A DNA stretch of 64,000 nt, from positions 62,001 through 126,000 of the forward strand of contig NW_026598367.1 of assembly GCF_029784155.1 (NCBI RefSeq). The letters are read 5' to 3'. Numbering within the stretch: the first letter of the stretch is position 1; each line of letters begins with the position of its first letter. Positions 1-11,371 of the stretch are shown one piece after another. The stretch comes from Uranotaenia lowii (taxonomy: Eukaryota; Arthropoda; Insecta; Diptera; Culicidae). The notes beneath the pieces are model-generated. The model did no database searches. It had not been told where the DNA came from and saw only the letters and a list, made by a program, of their open reading frames with translations. A program made the translations under genes and the position numbers.

Positions 1-31
1 CATTGTAAGCTAATCAGGAGCTGGAATTTCT
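1..31 (-). CDS. Candidate exon 2 (partial) of an unidentified minus-strand gene
   Basis: Read on the minus strand, a pyrimidine-rich tract followed by CTTAG sits just above position 31, which fits a splice acceptor. The first candidate exon (1049-1097) ends one base into a codon. Joining it to position 31 keeps the frame open and gives the residues EKFQLLISLQ up to the window edge. Using the AG two bases further on would put a stop codon in frame within 20 bases, so the first AG is preferred. The exon continues outside the window. The product is not recognised. The call depends entirely on the phase match and the acceptor, over only 31 bases. Confidence 0.4.
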
Positions 32-1048
32 CTAAGACAGAATTTTTTGATTATACTCAAAAAACGTTCCCGATTCACGCTATTGATCGGTTTTAAAAAT
101 TCTATCTCCATAAATATGCAATAAATTTCAATATGCTAATCTTTTTCTTTCAATTTAAAAATTTATGTTAACTCGAGCTGGGAAAATCAGCCTTTCATTC
201 TTTAAGCAGAGGGGGACAGAATGGGAAAAAATGAGGGGATCTCCCATGTAAGTTTAAGATGAAGAGCTTATCAAAAAAGAGAAGAAAATTTTATAAAAGA
301 TTTTTTTTGCGTACGGATATTTGGCTTAACTCAAAAATAAATGTGGCAAATGTTTTATGGAAGTTCGTAACTTCCCACAATCCATAAGATTTTACCTAAT
401 TTAATTAACCATAAAGCTAAAATAGAATTCAAATTTCAGATATTGAAAAACAAATTTAGAGATCAAGTTTCAGTAAATAATATATAAATCATCTTTGTAT
501 TGCAATTCGGAACTCCAGCTGCAGCTGTCATTTCAAAGTTGTTGGTTCTGTGATTTAAAATAATGCTAGTAGATAGTTAAACTTATCCTAATGGGAGGAA
601 TATAAAACTTCCCCCGGCAGGGTGAGCCATATCGAAAACATCGTTTATAAAAACACGAAGGGTGTCGTAATGCGTGCCAAAATTCACAAGAAATTCCCGA
701 AAGATGGTTTTCATATTGACTCGACAGTCAACCTCTTCCGGTTCCCATCGATGGCCCTGGATTGGTTCGATTTGTCAGTACTAGTTGTACCGGATTAAGT
801 CGCGATACTTGTTCACTTCGCATAATCCCGGAAGGCTAGCTGATCGAACCGTCTAAAGATAGGAAAATCAATGCTCGCCGTGAAACACGCCAATTAGTTT
901 TGCGTGCAAATAAACTAAACTACAACAATAACTATAAAGCATAAAATTATGTCGGAAATTTGAAATTCTAAATCTAACCTCAAACTAGCATTCAAAATCA
1001 GTCAACAAAAATGATAAATTGCGGAGTTATATTAATGTTTTGGCTTAC
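32..1048 (-). other. Putative intron 1 of the left-edge gene
   Basis: This is AT-rich sequence between the GTAAGC donor at 1048-1043 and the CTTAG acceptor ending at 32 (minus strand). The only recognisable content is a short GC-richer stretch near 640-850. Two words there, GTTGTACCGGAT and TAAGTCGCGA (about 785-808), match the body of the tRNA-derived SINE found intact at 23558 and 35962, with the bases between them missing. This looks like a decayed SINE fragment. Confidence 0.4.
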
Positions 1049-1097
1049 CTTTGAGCATATTGTAAGCATCCGGATCAATTCTACGGATTTCCTCCAT
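1049..1097 (-). CDS. Candidate first coding exon of an unidentified minus-strand gene
   Basis: On the minus strand an ATG at 1097 starts the reading MEEIRRIDPDAYNMLK, then one further base, then a strong splice donor (AAAG followed by GTAAGC) at 1048. Exon length is 49 bases and phase is 1. The residues up to the donor look like ordinary protein sequence, with alternating charged and hydrophobic positions. The downstream acceptor at 33-32 continues the frame in phase, leaving a 1017-base intron. I saw no nearby in-frame stop upstream of the ATG, so this could also be an internal exon whose acceptor I missed. The short N-terminus is not enough to name a family. Confidence 0.5.
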
Positions 1098-1230
1098 ATT
1101 TTCGAAGAAATTTGAAGTTTTCACCGCACAATAAACGAAAAAACAAACACCAAGTTTCCACTAACTCCGAGTGCATCAACAACAAGAATAAACACTCAAG
1201 AAAAAATCCCCATGAAAAAGCACTGAATTT
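1098..1230 (-). promoter_or_regulatory. Possible 5' leader and promoter of the left-edge gene
   Basis: The stretch upstream of the 1097 ATG on the minus strand is AT-rich. It contains a GAGTTAGTGGAAAC segment that resembles insect leader sequence. No TATA box is evident, and no transcription start can be fixed from sequence. The call rests on position relative to the candidate first exon only. Confidence 0.2.
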
Positions 1231-3077
1231 ATAACCATTATTACGGTTTAACTTCAGAACCTAGAATATGGTTATAAATTAACAATCCATTATGATTAAT
1301 AAATAGCAATTATTGGAGTTTTCAGGAAAAAACCGGAAAACGGTTGAAAAAAACCCAATAATGGTTATAAAAAAATGAGCGTGCAATGAAAAAAGCACAG
1401 AGCTGTCATGAAAAAGTGCGTAAATTGAAGGGCTAACACCACTCGTATGCAAAACAAGCCTCGGAAACGCAAAAAATCAAAGGGCTAACGATAATTACAT
1501 GAGCAACATACACTGAAGTAAGTTTTTAAGCAGATAATAAACTATGACGTTTCAATTTCTTCAAATAAAATCAAGATCATTATTTTTTCCACAGAGAACA
1601 GACGTACAAGCTCGAACAAAAAATCTTCAAAAAAGTGTGTAAAATTTCAAATGCTGACACCCGAAAAATACGTTGAAAATTAACTTGAAACAGTGCCATC
1701 TATTGCGCCGTTCAAAAGTTATAGATTAAATATTTGAGTGCTCAGTTTTCGAAATGGCGAAATGATCTCATTAATAATTAAACTAATGCCACTCTAAAAT
1801 ATACGGGTTCGATTTATTGCTAGAAGAGTTACTTTTGACTGATCAGAATTTCACTCCCTTTATTTTTGCACTACTGAGAGTATCAGCAGCGGCCAGGCGT
1901 CAAAGTTATACTTATTATAACACTCCATTTTGACATTTCGACGGCGCACCGCAAGGTTTCAAACCAGGTGTTATCTTGATCCTGGGTGTTTAAAAAGCGA
2001 GCCAGGAGTCAAATTTGAATACCGACCACCTCCTAATTTGATAGGTGCTAAAGTGTCTAGGAAAAATTTACAAAGAAAATAGCAACAAACAACAACAACA
2101 CTTATCGGTGCGTAACCAGTGTTAAAAATGGAAACAAGCAGTGCGCAAATGAGCTGCTAAAACTAAAATAAGATCTAGAATGTGTCCCGGGTTAATACCT
2201 GGGATAGCACTTATCGCTGCCGCTGCTCTGATGCAGTTAAAAAAACTAATAAGTTTGGAATAAATTTTTACACTTCTTGACCGGTTATCGTCAGAAGACA
2301 GTCGGCTATATCCAGTTAATAAGGAACATTCTTGACAATCAGTAATACCCATCAAAACCGATTCTAAACATCTCAAAGCGGGTTACTCTCAAGTATCACT
2401 TTTGCATTTCAATGTTCTAAATTCAGTATCTCTACCTCGAAGATAATAGCGATTTACTTTTAAGATATTTTTCCACTATGCAACGTAACAAAAGTGTTAA
2501 GAAACTTTAAAAGCGGTTTTCTCGAAACATGATAAACAGTTCATACTACCTGTTCAAAACTGACCAAAATTTTGTTTTTTTTCTCAGTTTGGTTTTGACA
2601 GTTCTCTTTGGTGTGTTTGGAGACATCTGGTGGCCCAGCCAAAAAAACAGAAATTGGTTAAAAACGGTCGTTGAAAATTTTCACAAGTTTCGTGGGCTAG
2701 CTTGTACGTCTGTTCTCTGTGTTTTTTCCCTGATTGGTGGGAAAATTCCCTGATGTTCCCTGATTTTCCCTGATGCAAAATGAATTCCCTGATTTACCCT
2801 GATTTTCCAGGTTTTTTCAGGTAGTCGGCACCCTGTCAAATGTTTCCAATTTATGTTGAAGATATCTCCAAACTGCTACACGTAGTGAATTTATGCTCCA
2901 GATCTTCTACAGCATTTGGGCAGTGGATACAGTTTGGGCTGGTTGCTCTTCCGGTTCGGAACATCAAAGCCGCATGAGGTATTTTTTCGTTGATTAAACA
3001 ATAGTACAGCGATCTTTCTTTGGAAGATAATTTTCGGCATTAGATGTTTTTCCACATTCTTCTCCAATCTATCGTCT
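1231..3077. other. AT-rich intergenic DNA with one repeat end
   Basis: No coding region is supported. Short frames here (for example near 2122-2376 and 2529-2753) lack any recognisable protein features. Near the right side (2720-2834) the word TTCCCTGAT recurs five to six times with small changes and ends in CAGGTAGTCGGCACCCTG. On the minus strand that gives a terminus starting CAGGGTGCCGACTACCTG, which has the look of a hAT-type inverted repeat end. No partner end was found. Confidence 0.45.
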
Positions 3078-3079
3078 TA

Positions 3080-4027
3080 CCGTTCATAATTGTATAGAAA
3101 TTGGAAGCTCGCGCTCTGTCATTTTGACTTTGAACTTCCATAACTTTTTATTGTGATGATATTTTTTTATCAAAATTTCTGCGTAAGACAGATCAATAAT
3201 CAAACTATTATATTACAAAATTTGAGCTTTCTAAAGAATGTGTGGTCTCAGATACAATAATTCTACGAAAATCGGACTTTTTGGAGTTTTACCATTCAAA
3301 CTGCTATATCTCAGAAACTACGCATCGCTTTTTATTGAAATTTTTCAGAGTGATTGTTGAAATATAAAGTTAATATGTCTGAAGTTTTTGAAAAGTTCTA
3401 TCGAAGGGATCAAAAGTTATGCGATGAACAATATTTCAGGCACGAACCTAAAAATGCGATTTCTGTAGAATTTTGGACGAATGTTTCCATAGGAAAATCA
3501 TATTTTATGTTCAACAACCAAAAAATCTGCTGCAATCAAAAACCTAAAACAATTTTGTGAGATTATGATTTATAAACCCAAATGGATCATTTATTCAATT
3601 TTTTTCTTTTTTTCATTGCTGTGGTCAGACGTTATTTGACTGATTTGTGGATGGAAAAGAATCGTCCAAAATTGTATAGAAATCGCATTTTTAGGTTCAT
3701 GCCTGAAATATTGTACATCGCATAACTTTTGATCCCTTCGATAAAACTTTTCAAAAACTTCAGACATGTTTACTTTATATTTCAACGATCATTCTGCAAC
3801 ATTTCAATAAAAAACGATGCGTAGTTTCTGAGATATAGTAAAACTCTAAAAAGTCCGATTTTCGTAAAATTATTGTATCTCTGGCCACACATACTTTAGA
3901 AATCTCAAATTTAGTAAAATAATAGTTTGATAGTTGATCTATCTTACGCAGAAAATTTGATCAAAAAATATCATTCCAGTAAAAAGTTATGGAAGTTCAA
4001 AGTCAATTTCTATACAATTATGAACGG
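3080..4027. mobile_element. Hairpin (long-TIR) MITE with TA target duplication
   Basis: The first bases, CCGTTCATAATTGTATAGAA, recur inverted at the right end. The element is flanked by TA at 3078-3079 and 4028-4029. The inverted arms are long: roughly 3080-3490 on the left matches 3640-4027 on the right, with a spacer of about 150 bases. TA target duplication plus inverted termini fits the Tc1/mariner superfamily, and the near-total inverted symmetry fits a fold-back MITE. Each arm contains a similar short open frame (VNMSEVFEKFYRRDQKLCD) because the arms are copies of each other. No transposase is recognisable. Confidence 0.75.
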
Positions 4028-4029
4028 TA

Positions 4030-5690
4030 CTGTATTAAGAGAAAACTTTTAGTACAAGGATATCTGAAAATCCACAGTAAGTCATAAATTTCCTCTACAC
4101 TGAACCCGAAACGGTAAAAATTTACTCAGAAACTTAAATCTCGAACCGACGACGCATTTCCTTCTTGTTAAAAGTCTTAAGCTTGACGTGATTTTACATC
4201 GTAATTGCCGACCATGGCAAAATGGCATCAAATTTCACCAACACTGCTGCAATCATCGACCGATATTCCTGTGTTAACGAAGATGATAAACCAAAGCAGC
4301 ATCATATAATATAGCAAAGTAAAATGTGAAAAAGAGCAAAAAACCTGATGCACATTACATGACTTCTCATTACCGGGGATAATCTTTTTCGTGTTTGTTT
4401 TTCGAGACGAAATAGCCATTACCATCAGACGGCGGCGGACAGTTTGAGCCAACAACAGTTTGGCTGGCGCTTCTTCTCCTGATGATAGAGCACGCTGGCT
4501 GACTGGCTGATCCCTTCGTAGAAATATTTTCCTAGAGCTGCCATCTCTTGGAAATATATGAATCTGGCAGGTGTTTCACCTGTCATCTGGATCGGTGCAG
4601 TGTTGATTTATTGCGTTCCGTTGAATATAGATGTAAGACCACTATGCGATTTAGGGTCGTCTCCGTACCTAATGTCAGAGACATTACGGGATTTTTTTTT
4701 TCGTTTTAGACGACTCAAGACTCAGTTCTGATTGAAAATTTAAACAAACTAGAACAACAAATGATGGAAATGAAAACAGTAGCAGGGACACTTTGACCAC
4801 ACAGAACATAGTTTTGAGCATTACAGTCGATTGCATCCTGAAGCAGAGCGTTGCAGACGCTATTAATATTGAAAAATTTACTTCCTAGAAATAGATTAAG
4901 AACCAAGAATAGGTCGCCGTGAAGTGAAGGTTAAACTCGTGCTTCGTAAATGTATGTATGTAAATGTATGTAAATTGTAAATATTTGTATGGATAAGAAA
5001 TTAGTTAGTTTTAAAATACGCCATGAATAAACTAAGATCCACTTCTTGCGCCATTGATTTTTTAGCGTATTTAAAATGCTGCTGCTAAATGGATTGTTTC
5101 CAAGCCTTGGGTCCCGCGCGAGGTATCATAGAGACGTCAGGGCGCAAAATTAATGACCGGTTGACAGTTTACACGGTGCGTAAAAATTCATTACCCTCAA
5201 TCTCGGCAACCATCCTTGGAAAATCCATCATTCTTGTCGGTGGCTATGTATGTGTATTTTTCTGTCTCAAGGAAGGTTATTGTTTATGCCGCATAATCTT
5301 TCGCACCAGCCATATTCTCAGGTAAATGAATTGAGCAAATCATCTCAACGGACTGCCCCGCTTAGGACTTGTTCCGGTGCTTCCTCTATCCATCATAGAG
5401 GAACAACATGTTTCGCACCGATAACAAGCTGATGAGTTAAAAGAGAGCGATGAAAATAGAGGTAAAACGCTTGACATGTCATGGTGCCAGTGTTTAACGT
5501 CATAGTAAAAATCAAGACAGGGATTAATTACTTTGCGGATTTTAACAAGCCACTGCTCTTATCATGAACGGGTGCCTCGGAACTATTTATTTAATCAAAA
5601 ATTGAAAATTCTCATCGAAATTTCGTAAAGAAGTAGGTTTCTATGAATACTTAAAGTGTTGGGAGATCGATTTATATTACTTATAAAACT
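4030..5690. other. Unassigned AT-rich DNA
   Basis: I see no exon with credible splice sites and no mobile-element ends. A short ATGT/TAAA-rich microsatellite-like run lies near 4950-4985. The segment 5085-5440 is slightly GC-richer and holds a 78-codon frame (5089-5325) with no recognisable domain. Confidence 0.35.
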
Positions 5691-6030
5691 GTAAACTCTG
5701 TGTTTCGGTTATTGTAAAAACAATTATTTCAAAATGCGTGAACTTACGACACTTTTCAATTTTTTTTTCTGCTGTGTCTGAAACACCTTTACCGGTTAAT
5801 CAATTGAAAAATACAGCGTTTCACTACAGTTTTATGGCCATGATTTAAAAAAATATATATCCTTACATATTTGCAACATATACTAGATTCTAACTTCAGC
5901 TTATTTATGTACAAATTGATTTTTTTTGAGCACTTGATAGCTGATCTACAACCATTTTACAGAGGCATGTTTTTAAAAAAAAATTAGTACTTTAAATAAC
6001 GTAAAAGTTATTGATATCCAATACGAGTTG
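5690..6030 (+). repeat. Decayed fragment of the TTAA-palindrome family
   Basis: This stretch aligns by eye with 13195-13460, one arm of the palindromic element at 11972-13783. Shared landmarks in the same order are a GGTTRATYRATTG block, a GGCATGATTTAAAA-like block, TCTAACTTCAGC, TTTTTTTTGAGCAC and AGGCATGTTTTT. It is heavily diverged and only one arm is present. A related shorter fragment (GATAGCTGAT ... GATGCATGTTTTT) lies at 10980-11020. Confidence 0.55.
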
Positions 6031-6393
6031 AATTTAGACTAAGAATTCCAGAATGCCCGTTTTCTCTGGACCTGTTCGAATTATCAATGCGAAATTTTGA
6101 AATGCTACGCTCCGGACATTTTTTAAAAAGCTTAATTTGGGCCGGTGCTTCTCATGGCATTGCGTATGCCTGTAAAAAAAAGAAAAGAAAAACATTCGTT
6201 TCTCATGAATTAGAGCAATCGAAAGATTTCCTTCAATATTAAATTCACTTTGAAGGAAATCTTCGATTTCTTTGATTCGGTTGAATTATTCAACCAAATA
6301 GGCTCACAACACATATTAGAATTCGTTTCGCCCTATCCCATCAGAAGCATGATTGCCACATGTACAGATTCATCTAGGAGAGTGCAGACTTTT

Positions 6394-6420
6394 CAGCTCG
6401 TTTTTGGTGCAGAATTTGTA
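6394..6420 (+). repeat. 27-bp direct repeat, left copy
   Basis: The 27 bases at 6394-6420 (starting CAGCTCGTTTTTGG) recur exactly at 9439-9465, about 3 kb away, in the same orientation. The flanking sequences outside both copies differ. Confidence 0.8.
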
Positions 6421-6872
6421 TGTATGCACTGAAAATCAAAAATACCCAAACTTGAGAACTGCCACCCCCCAAACCTGAGTTTTTTTTTTTTTTTTTTTTA
6501 TTCTAAAATAATCTTTTATTCAATTACTTTTTACAAGGTTTGATACTTTAAAAATTTATTTTCAAAGTGTTTTTTTTTATTTCTCAATACTCATTTAAAC
6601 TAATAAATTTCTTTAGTAGTTAAAAAAGTGTGATCCAAAACTATCAGATTAAACAGTTTCTAACTCAAAGAGAGTTCGATATTGACAACTCAAGTTTGTG
6701 AAAAAATCACAGCTTGCCAATACGCCAAACTTGTCCTTCAAGCGGAGAACTGGTTTTTTGGGGGGTTTTTGTTGCACGCGAATCTGATTCTATTACCTCC
6801 ATTGTGGCAGATTTAGGTTTGGGGGGTAAGTTCAAAGCTTCAAAGCGAAGAACTGTTTTTTTTTTGGGGATA

Positions 6873-7853
6873 AGGTACACCGGGGTAAGTGCAAACTCGG
6901 GGCAAGTGCAAACGATCAACTTTCCTCAGATACAAAAATATTAAAAAATATTTCTTCTTCTAGAAGCTGTTGTTGTTGTCCAAACCAACAATCTGACATA
7001 GATAAACTAAATTTTCTTTTAATTATTCACTTAAAACACGGCACTGTTTGATTACACACGAATTCAAGTACGTACTAGACATGAAAAGTGTGTTTTTGTT
7101 TTGCTTTTTTTGGCTACAAAAAAGGGCATTCAAATCCGGTTTTTCGTTGAAAGATGAGTGTTTGGGACTGATATTCAAGTGAAAGCAGAAAATTTATGAG
7201 AAATTTTCAGTAGATTCTGAAAACTGTGAAAATAGTATTCACTCCTGTCAACCCACACTGCGGGGTAAGTGCAAACGACACTACCGGGGTAAGTGCAAAC
7301 GCACCTTTGAGCCATGTAACATCAGACATTTAAAAATAATCATCTCAAAAATGGTTTAGCATTATATTAGAGTGGTTAGAAGGGGTGTGAAAGTGTTGTA
7401 TCTGAAGTGGATATTCGAAATTCCGTAATGTCTTGACAAATTAAGGTCTTTTGCTTCAAACAACAGTCAGCAAAAATGGAGTTCCAAAAATAAATTAATA
7501 TAGCAGAAAACAGCAAATATATAAAAACATAGTTGATGAAACATACTGGAACATGTATTAAATTCGTTTTAGTAACGATACACTGACGCATCTTTGAAGA
7601 AGTTTGAAAAAAACATTGCGTTTGCACTTGCCCCCATAAACGGGGCAAGTGCAAATTTAGAAATTTTTTCACAAAAGTGCCGTTACTTTTTACCAACATT
7701 TTTTAATTTTTCACTTTCAACGGGAATTTGTTGAGAACCATTCTAGTGATGCAACGAACGATGATTGTTAATTTTTGAAGATTTACATATTTTTCTAGGA
7801 CATGTGAAAGTTGAACTATGGTGAAAACCGTTTGCACTTGCCCCGGTGTACCT
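6873..7853. mobile_element. TA-inserted MITE with repeated GGGGYAAGTGCAAAC word
   Basis: The left end AGGTACACCGGGGTAAGTGC and its inverted copy at the right end are flanked by TA at 6871-6872 and 7854-7855. Length is 981 bases. The word GGGGYAAGTGCAAAC appears at least seven times: three to four near the left and middle (about 6881, 6898, 7262, 7286) and two inverted plus one direct near the right (about 7620, 7640, 7829). TA duplication and inverted ends fit the Tc1/mariner-like class. Repeated copies of the terminal word inside the element look like multiple transposase-binding sites (inference). It is non-coding. Confidence 0.75.
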
Positions 7854-7924
7854 TAATTTTTATTCCCGCTTCGTTCGCAGAACGTCTCACATATACGATG
7901 ATGTAGCTGCCTCTCTCATCAAAT

Positions 7925-8000
7925 CTTCGGTGGTCGAGCGGTTAGCATCCTGTGATGGTAATCGCAGTGCCATTGCAGGTATGGGTGTGATTCCTGAACC
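7925..8000 (+). ncRNA. tRNA-like segment (SINE head or tRNA pseudogene)
   Basis: TGGTCGAGCGG at 7931-7941 fits the internal A box of a tRNA gene. GGGTGTGATTCCTG near 7983-7996 resembles a B box with two mismatches, at tRNA-like spacing. No clean cloverleaf can be drawn, so this is more likely a tRNA-derived repeat than a functional tRNA. Confidence 0.35.
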
Positions 8001-8179
8001 TGCAGTAATATTTTTTTATTTTGATTTCCATTTTGTTGAGGTATCAGATTTTGGGGGATGAATTCTCACTTAAGAGCTTAACTTTGGGCTAAGCCACCAT
8101 AAGCCAAACCTGTAGGGAGGGAGTTTCATTCGGGTTGGCGGGGAAAGTTCTCAAGTTTGGGTATTTTCGAGGTTCAGTG

Positions 8180-9527
8180 TGTATGTGTATGTATGAAAAA
8201 CCCACCAGTGGCTGATAGGTCTTTCGACCCGAGGCGGTACGGGAAGTCTCAATCGCACATTCAAATATTGTTCATGCTTAACTCATCAACAATAATTGCA
8301 GCACTACCAAGAGGTCCGTTACCACTGGTTTGGGACAGGTTTGACTCATCTCACTCCCTTCCAACTGTTAGAAACAAATAAAGAATTCTGAAAAGGTTCT
8401 TAAGAAACCTCTTCTGATCGTTTGATGCCCTGTCCAACCCCCCGCTGAACCCCATAATAGAGTTAAGCTATTTTAAAATATGAATGTAAAAAATACACTT
8501 TCAACATCTTACCTCTTTACCATTTGAAAAGGATAATTAGCTAATAAATCTTGACACAGTCTTACCATTTTTGTAGCATTTGGTATGGTATGGTAAATCG
8601 TCATTTACCGGAACCTTCACCCGCCAGCAGACACTCCCTGAATATATCATGCTAATTCGGCCGAACGTTGCCTCTTTGAAATCTTACCTCAAATTCCTTC
8701 ATCATATCAAAACCGTATAACCATTTCACTTCCTTCGACTAGACAATGAAGGTCATCTTCCATGCAAAAGAAACCTAACTTTCTCGTATTTATTTTAAAG
8801 AAAGTTCATAGAAAACTTAGCAAGCCGCAACATGACGTAGCCCGTACAGAGAACCAACAACTAACCACAATATAATATTTTCTCCTGACATCGCCAAACT
8901 ATCGTTAAATTTCAAATTTCCCGTTTCATGTAATTCCGGATTATTTTCCATTTCATAAATCATAAATTTCTAAAGTTTCATAATTTTAACTGTTCTAACG
9001 ACTAGAATGGATTATGAGTTTCTTGCTGACAACTTTTAATGCCATGCGACCAAAACTGCGAAACTTCTAATTATTTCCAAAGGCTCCTATCGCTCTTTCA
9101 CCATTTTCTTCTTAAAAATCGCAACTTTTATATTTTAATTATCACTCAGCTTTTCCCGTACATCTGAATGTTTATTTTCGCCCATTTCATTTGCCCCTCG
9201 TGCAGGCATAAGTTTGCACTTGTCTCTAGAAAATCTAACTTAATGCGAGCATTATTTCCGCTGGCTACTTCTGGTGGAAACATCCGGTCACCGACTGATA
9301 TCACTTTTATCAATTTCTTAAAACTCTTTTGCATTTTTTTTTTTATTTGGTTGGATTTTAACTTCTTCAAGTCATTCATCCCTAATCTCTTTTGCATGAA
9401 AAAACACGCCCGCTGTCAACCGCACATCGCCTACTTCCCAGCTCGTTTTTGGTGCAGAATTTGTACATACAAATCATAGATTTTTAAATTTGGTACAGAT
9501 TTGTTAAGATTTTTGGCATTGGTATTA
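8180..9527. other. Unassigned DNA, right copy of the 27-bp repeat
   Basis: No gene is supported. The only structured item is the exact 27-bp repeat at 9439-9465, partner of 6394-6420. The overlapping frames of 83-103 codons near 9146-9479 on the two strands show no recognisable protein signature. Confidence 0.4.
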
Positions 9528-10976
9528 CACAGTGAGCGAAATTAGAATAGTACCACTATGTGTTTTGCTTGTTAAAATATGAATGATTGAAAATCACCAA
9601 CATTTTCTTCTACAGTTTGTTTTGAATTGTTGAACGGATAAATCAAGCATAATTATTTTTATTGAGGCGTAGCAATTTGCAACCGAAAATTTGAAAAAAG
9701 GGGGTTGCGAAATAAAAATAAAATAGCAATCAAGGAGTTTTCTAGAATTTCAAAGCTTCACAAAGGTTTTAAAATGGAGTTTAAAGAGATGCTTTTCTAG
9801 AAGTAAGGAATATGATATTTGAGCTGTAATTCTTTACCAAACTACTTACTTTCTTCATTAAAATGACGTAGAATGATAAAACATTCTAGGCTTATTTTGA
9901 ATCTCAAAAAAAAGGTTGGAATTCAAAAACTTAGATTTTTTTCAGTAAACCCCAGTTTTTCTTGCAGTTAAACCACATATTTAACTCAATATTGATTTTC
10001 CAGGTTTATTTAGGCCCATATTCATCATTTTAAGGTAGTTTTCCAACACAGTTTTGTTGGAGTTCACGCTGCAAAAGCTTTTCCGGATTTGCAAAAAAAA
10101 ACACCAGCACAAGAATGTACAACCACTAAAATTCCTGCTCATCTCAACTTCCGATTCAATTGCAAATCATACCAATAATACTGATAGCCGTCTGGACGAT
10201 AAAGCTTCATCGGAAGGTACAACATTATTCTGATTATCGGTCCAAGAAATTCACTTTAAGTGTCCTTGATGCAATTCTATTTTTCGATTTAGTGATCTAA
10301 CAATTTCCAAGGTGTTCATACGGTACCAAGTACTCATTTCTTGACCAAAACCATTCAGCACATCTGAATTAATCCCGGATATTCGAGAATGAGCATCAAT
10401 TCGGTTTAATTGCAATTGCTGTCATCTATGACTTAAAACTAGAGAAAGAGTGTTTGACTATTAAAAACATTAGTATTTTTTAATTCGAAGCCTTTTTTGG
10501 ACTCAAACTCAGCCTCAAATCTATGTTTCATCATACTAATCACACTACACATCATACTGATGAATGTTTATGAAGAAATAAAGCAGTTCGATAAAGTATT
10601 ATAGCTCAAATATCAAATTCTTTAACGCTAGAGGAGTATCTCTTAAAACCTCCTTTTAAAACCGTCCTTTTAAATTCTAGAAAACTTTTTAAAATGCAGT
10701 TATATATTCAAATAGTTCGTAGAACTTCAACACAGTAAATTTTAAGAAATAATCTTGTTTTTGTTGAAAAACACAAGTGGTACTGTTCTTACTCCTTTTT
10801 TTTTATATTTTTGGTCCTCAACGCCAATTGCTACGTCCAAAAAAGTAAACTTATGCTTGATTTATCCCTTCAACAATTCAAAACAAATTGCAGAAGAAAA
10901 TTTTGGTGATTAACAATCATTCATGTTTTAACTAGCAAAACACATAGTGTTACTATTCTTATTTCGGTCACTGTAG
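9528..10976. mobile_element. Tc1-like element with long inverted repeats
   Basis: The left terminus CACAGTGAGCGAAATTAGAA and the inverted right terminus (ACAGTGACCGAAATAAGAAT) match closely. Inverted similarity continues inward for roughly 300-370 bases on each side (about 9528-9850 against 10595-10976), including the shared block around TGTGTTTTGCT. A flanking TA is present on both sides, although the exact end differs by a base or two. ACAGTG-type termini with TA targets are typical of Tc1-like elements. No transposase frame remains in the 0.7-kb centre. Confidence 0.7.
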
Positions 10977-11371
10977 TATTTGATAGCTGATATAGAGCCT
11001 TCGTCCGATGCATGTTTTTCGATTAATTTTCTCAGACTTTGAAGAACGTAGAAACAAATTTTTGAAGCTGATTTTGTTCTGAGAATCATATTTAAATTAC
11101 GTTACGAGTATTACAAAACAGTGAATTCTGTACAAACAGGTTATTGTACAGTAATGTGTGTCGTTTTGCAAATGTTTAATAATTTAAAAAAATCTTGCTG
11201 TCTGAAAGGTTTCCTATTTGGTGAAAACGAAAGACTGAATTTTCGCAGATTGCAGCACTGACAGATTTTCCGAGATTCCAATTTTCAGAATTATTATTTC
11301 ATTTTTTACTTAATTGATGTTGATTACCCCACTAACATCATTTTCTTCGATTGATGTTTCTCGTAGGTATA

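Larger units (their letters stand above)
6427..8179. mobile_element. Inverted-repeat element carrying a nested insertion
   Basis: Bases 6441-6460 (AATACCCAAACTTGAGAACT) recur inverted at 8146-8165. The match extends outward with small gaps to 6427 and 8179 (CACTGAA / TTCAGTG). Just inside the left end is a run of 19 T (about 6480-6499). An inverted copy of the left end (GGTTTGGGGGGTAAGTTC) at about 6818 suggests a shorter element of about 0.4 kb existed before rearrangement. Inside lies the TA-flanked element at 6873-7853 and a tRNA-like segment at 7925-8000. No transposase was seen, and no target duplication could be fixed. Confidence 0.55.

Noticed and set aside
770..815. An additional intact SINE in the first intron
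   Set aside because: Only two short words of the SINE body match, with the head and tail missing. It is at most a decayed fragment.
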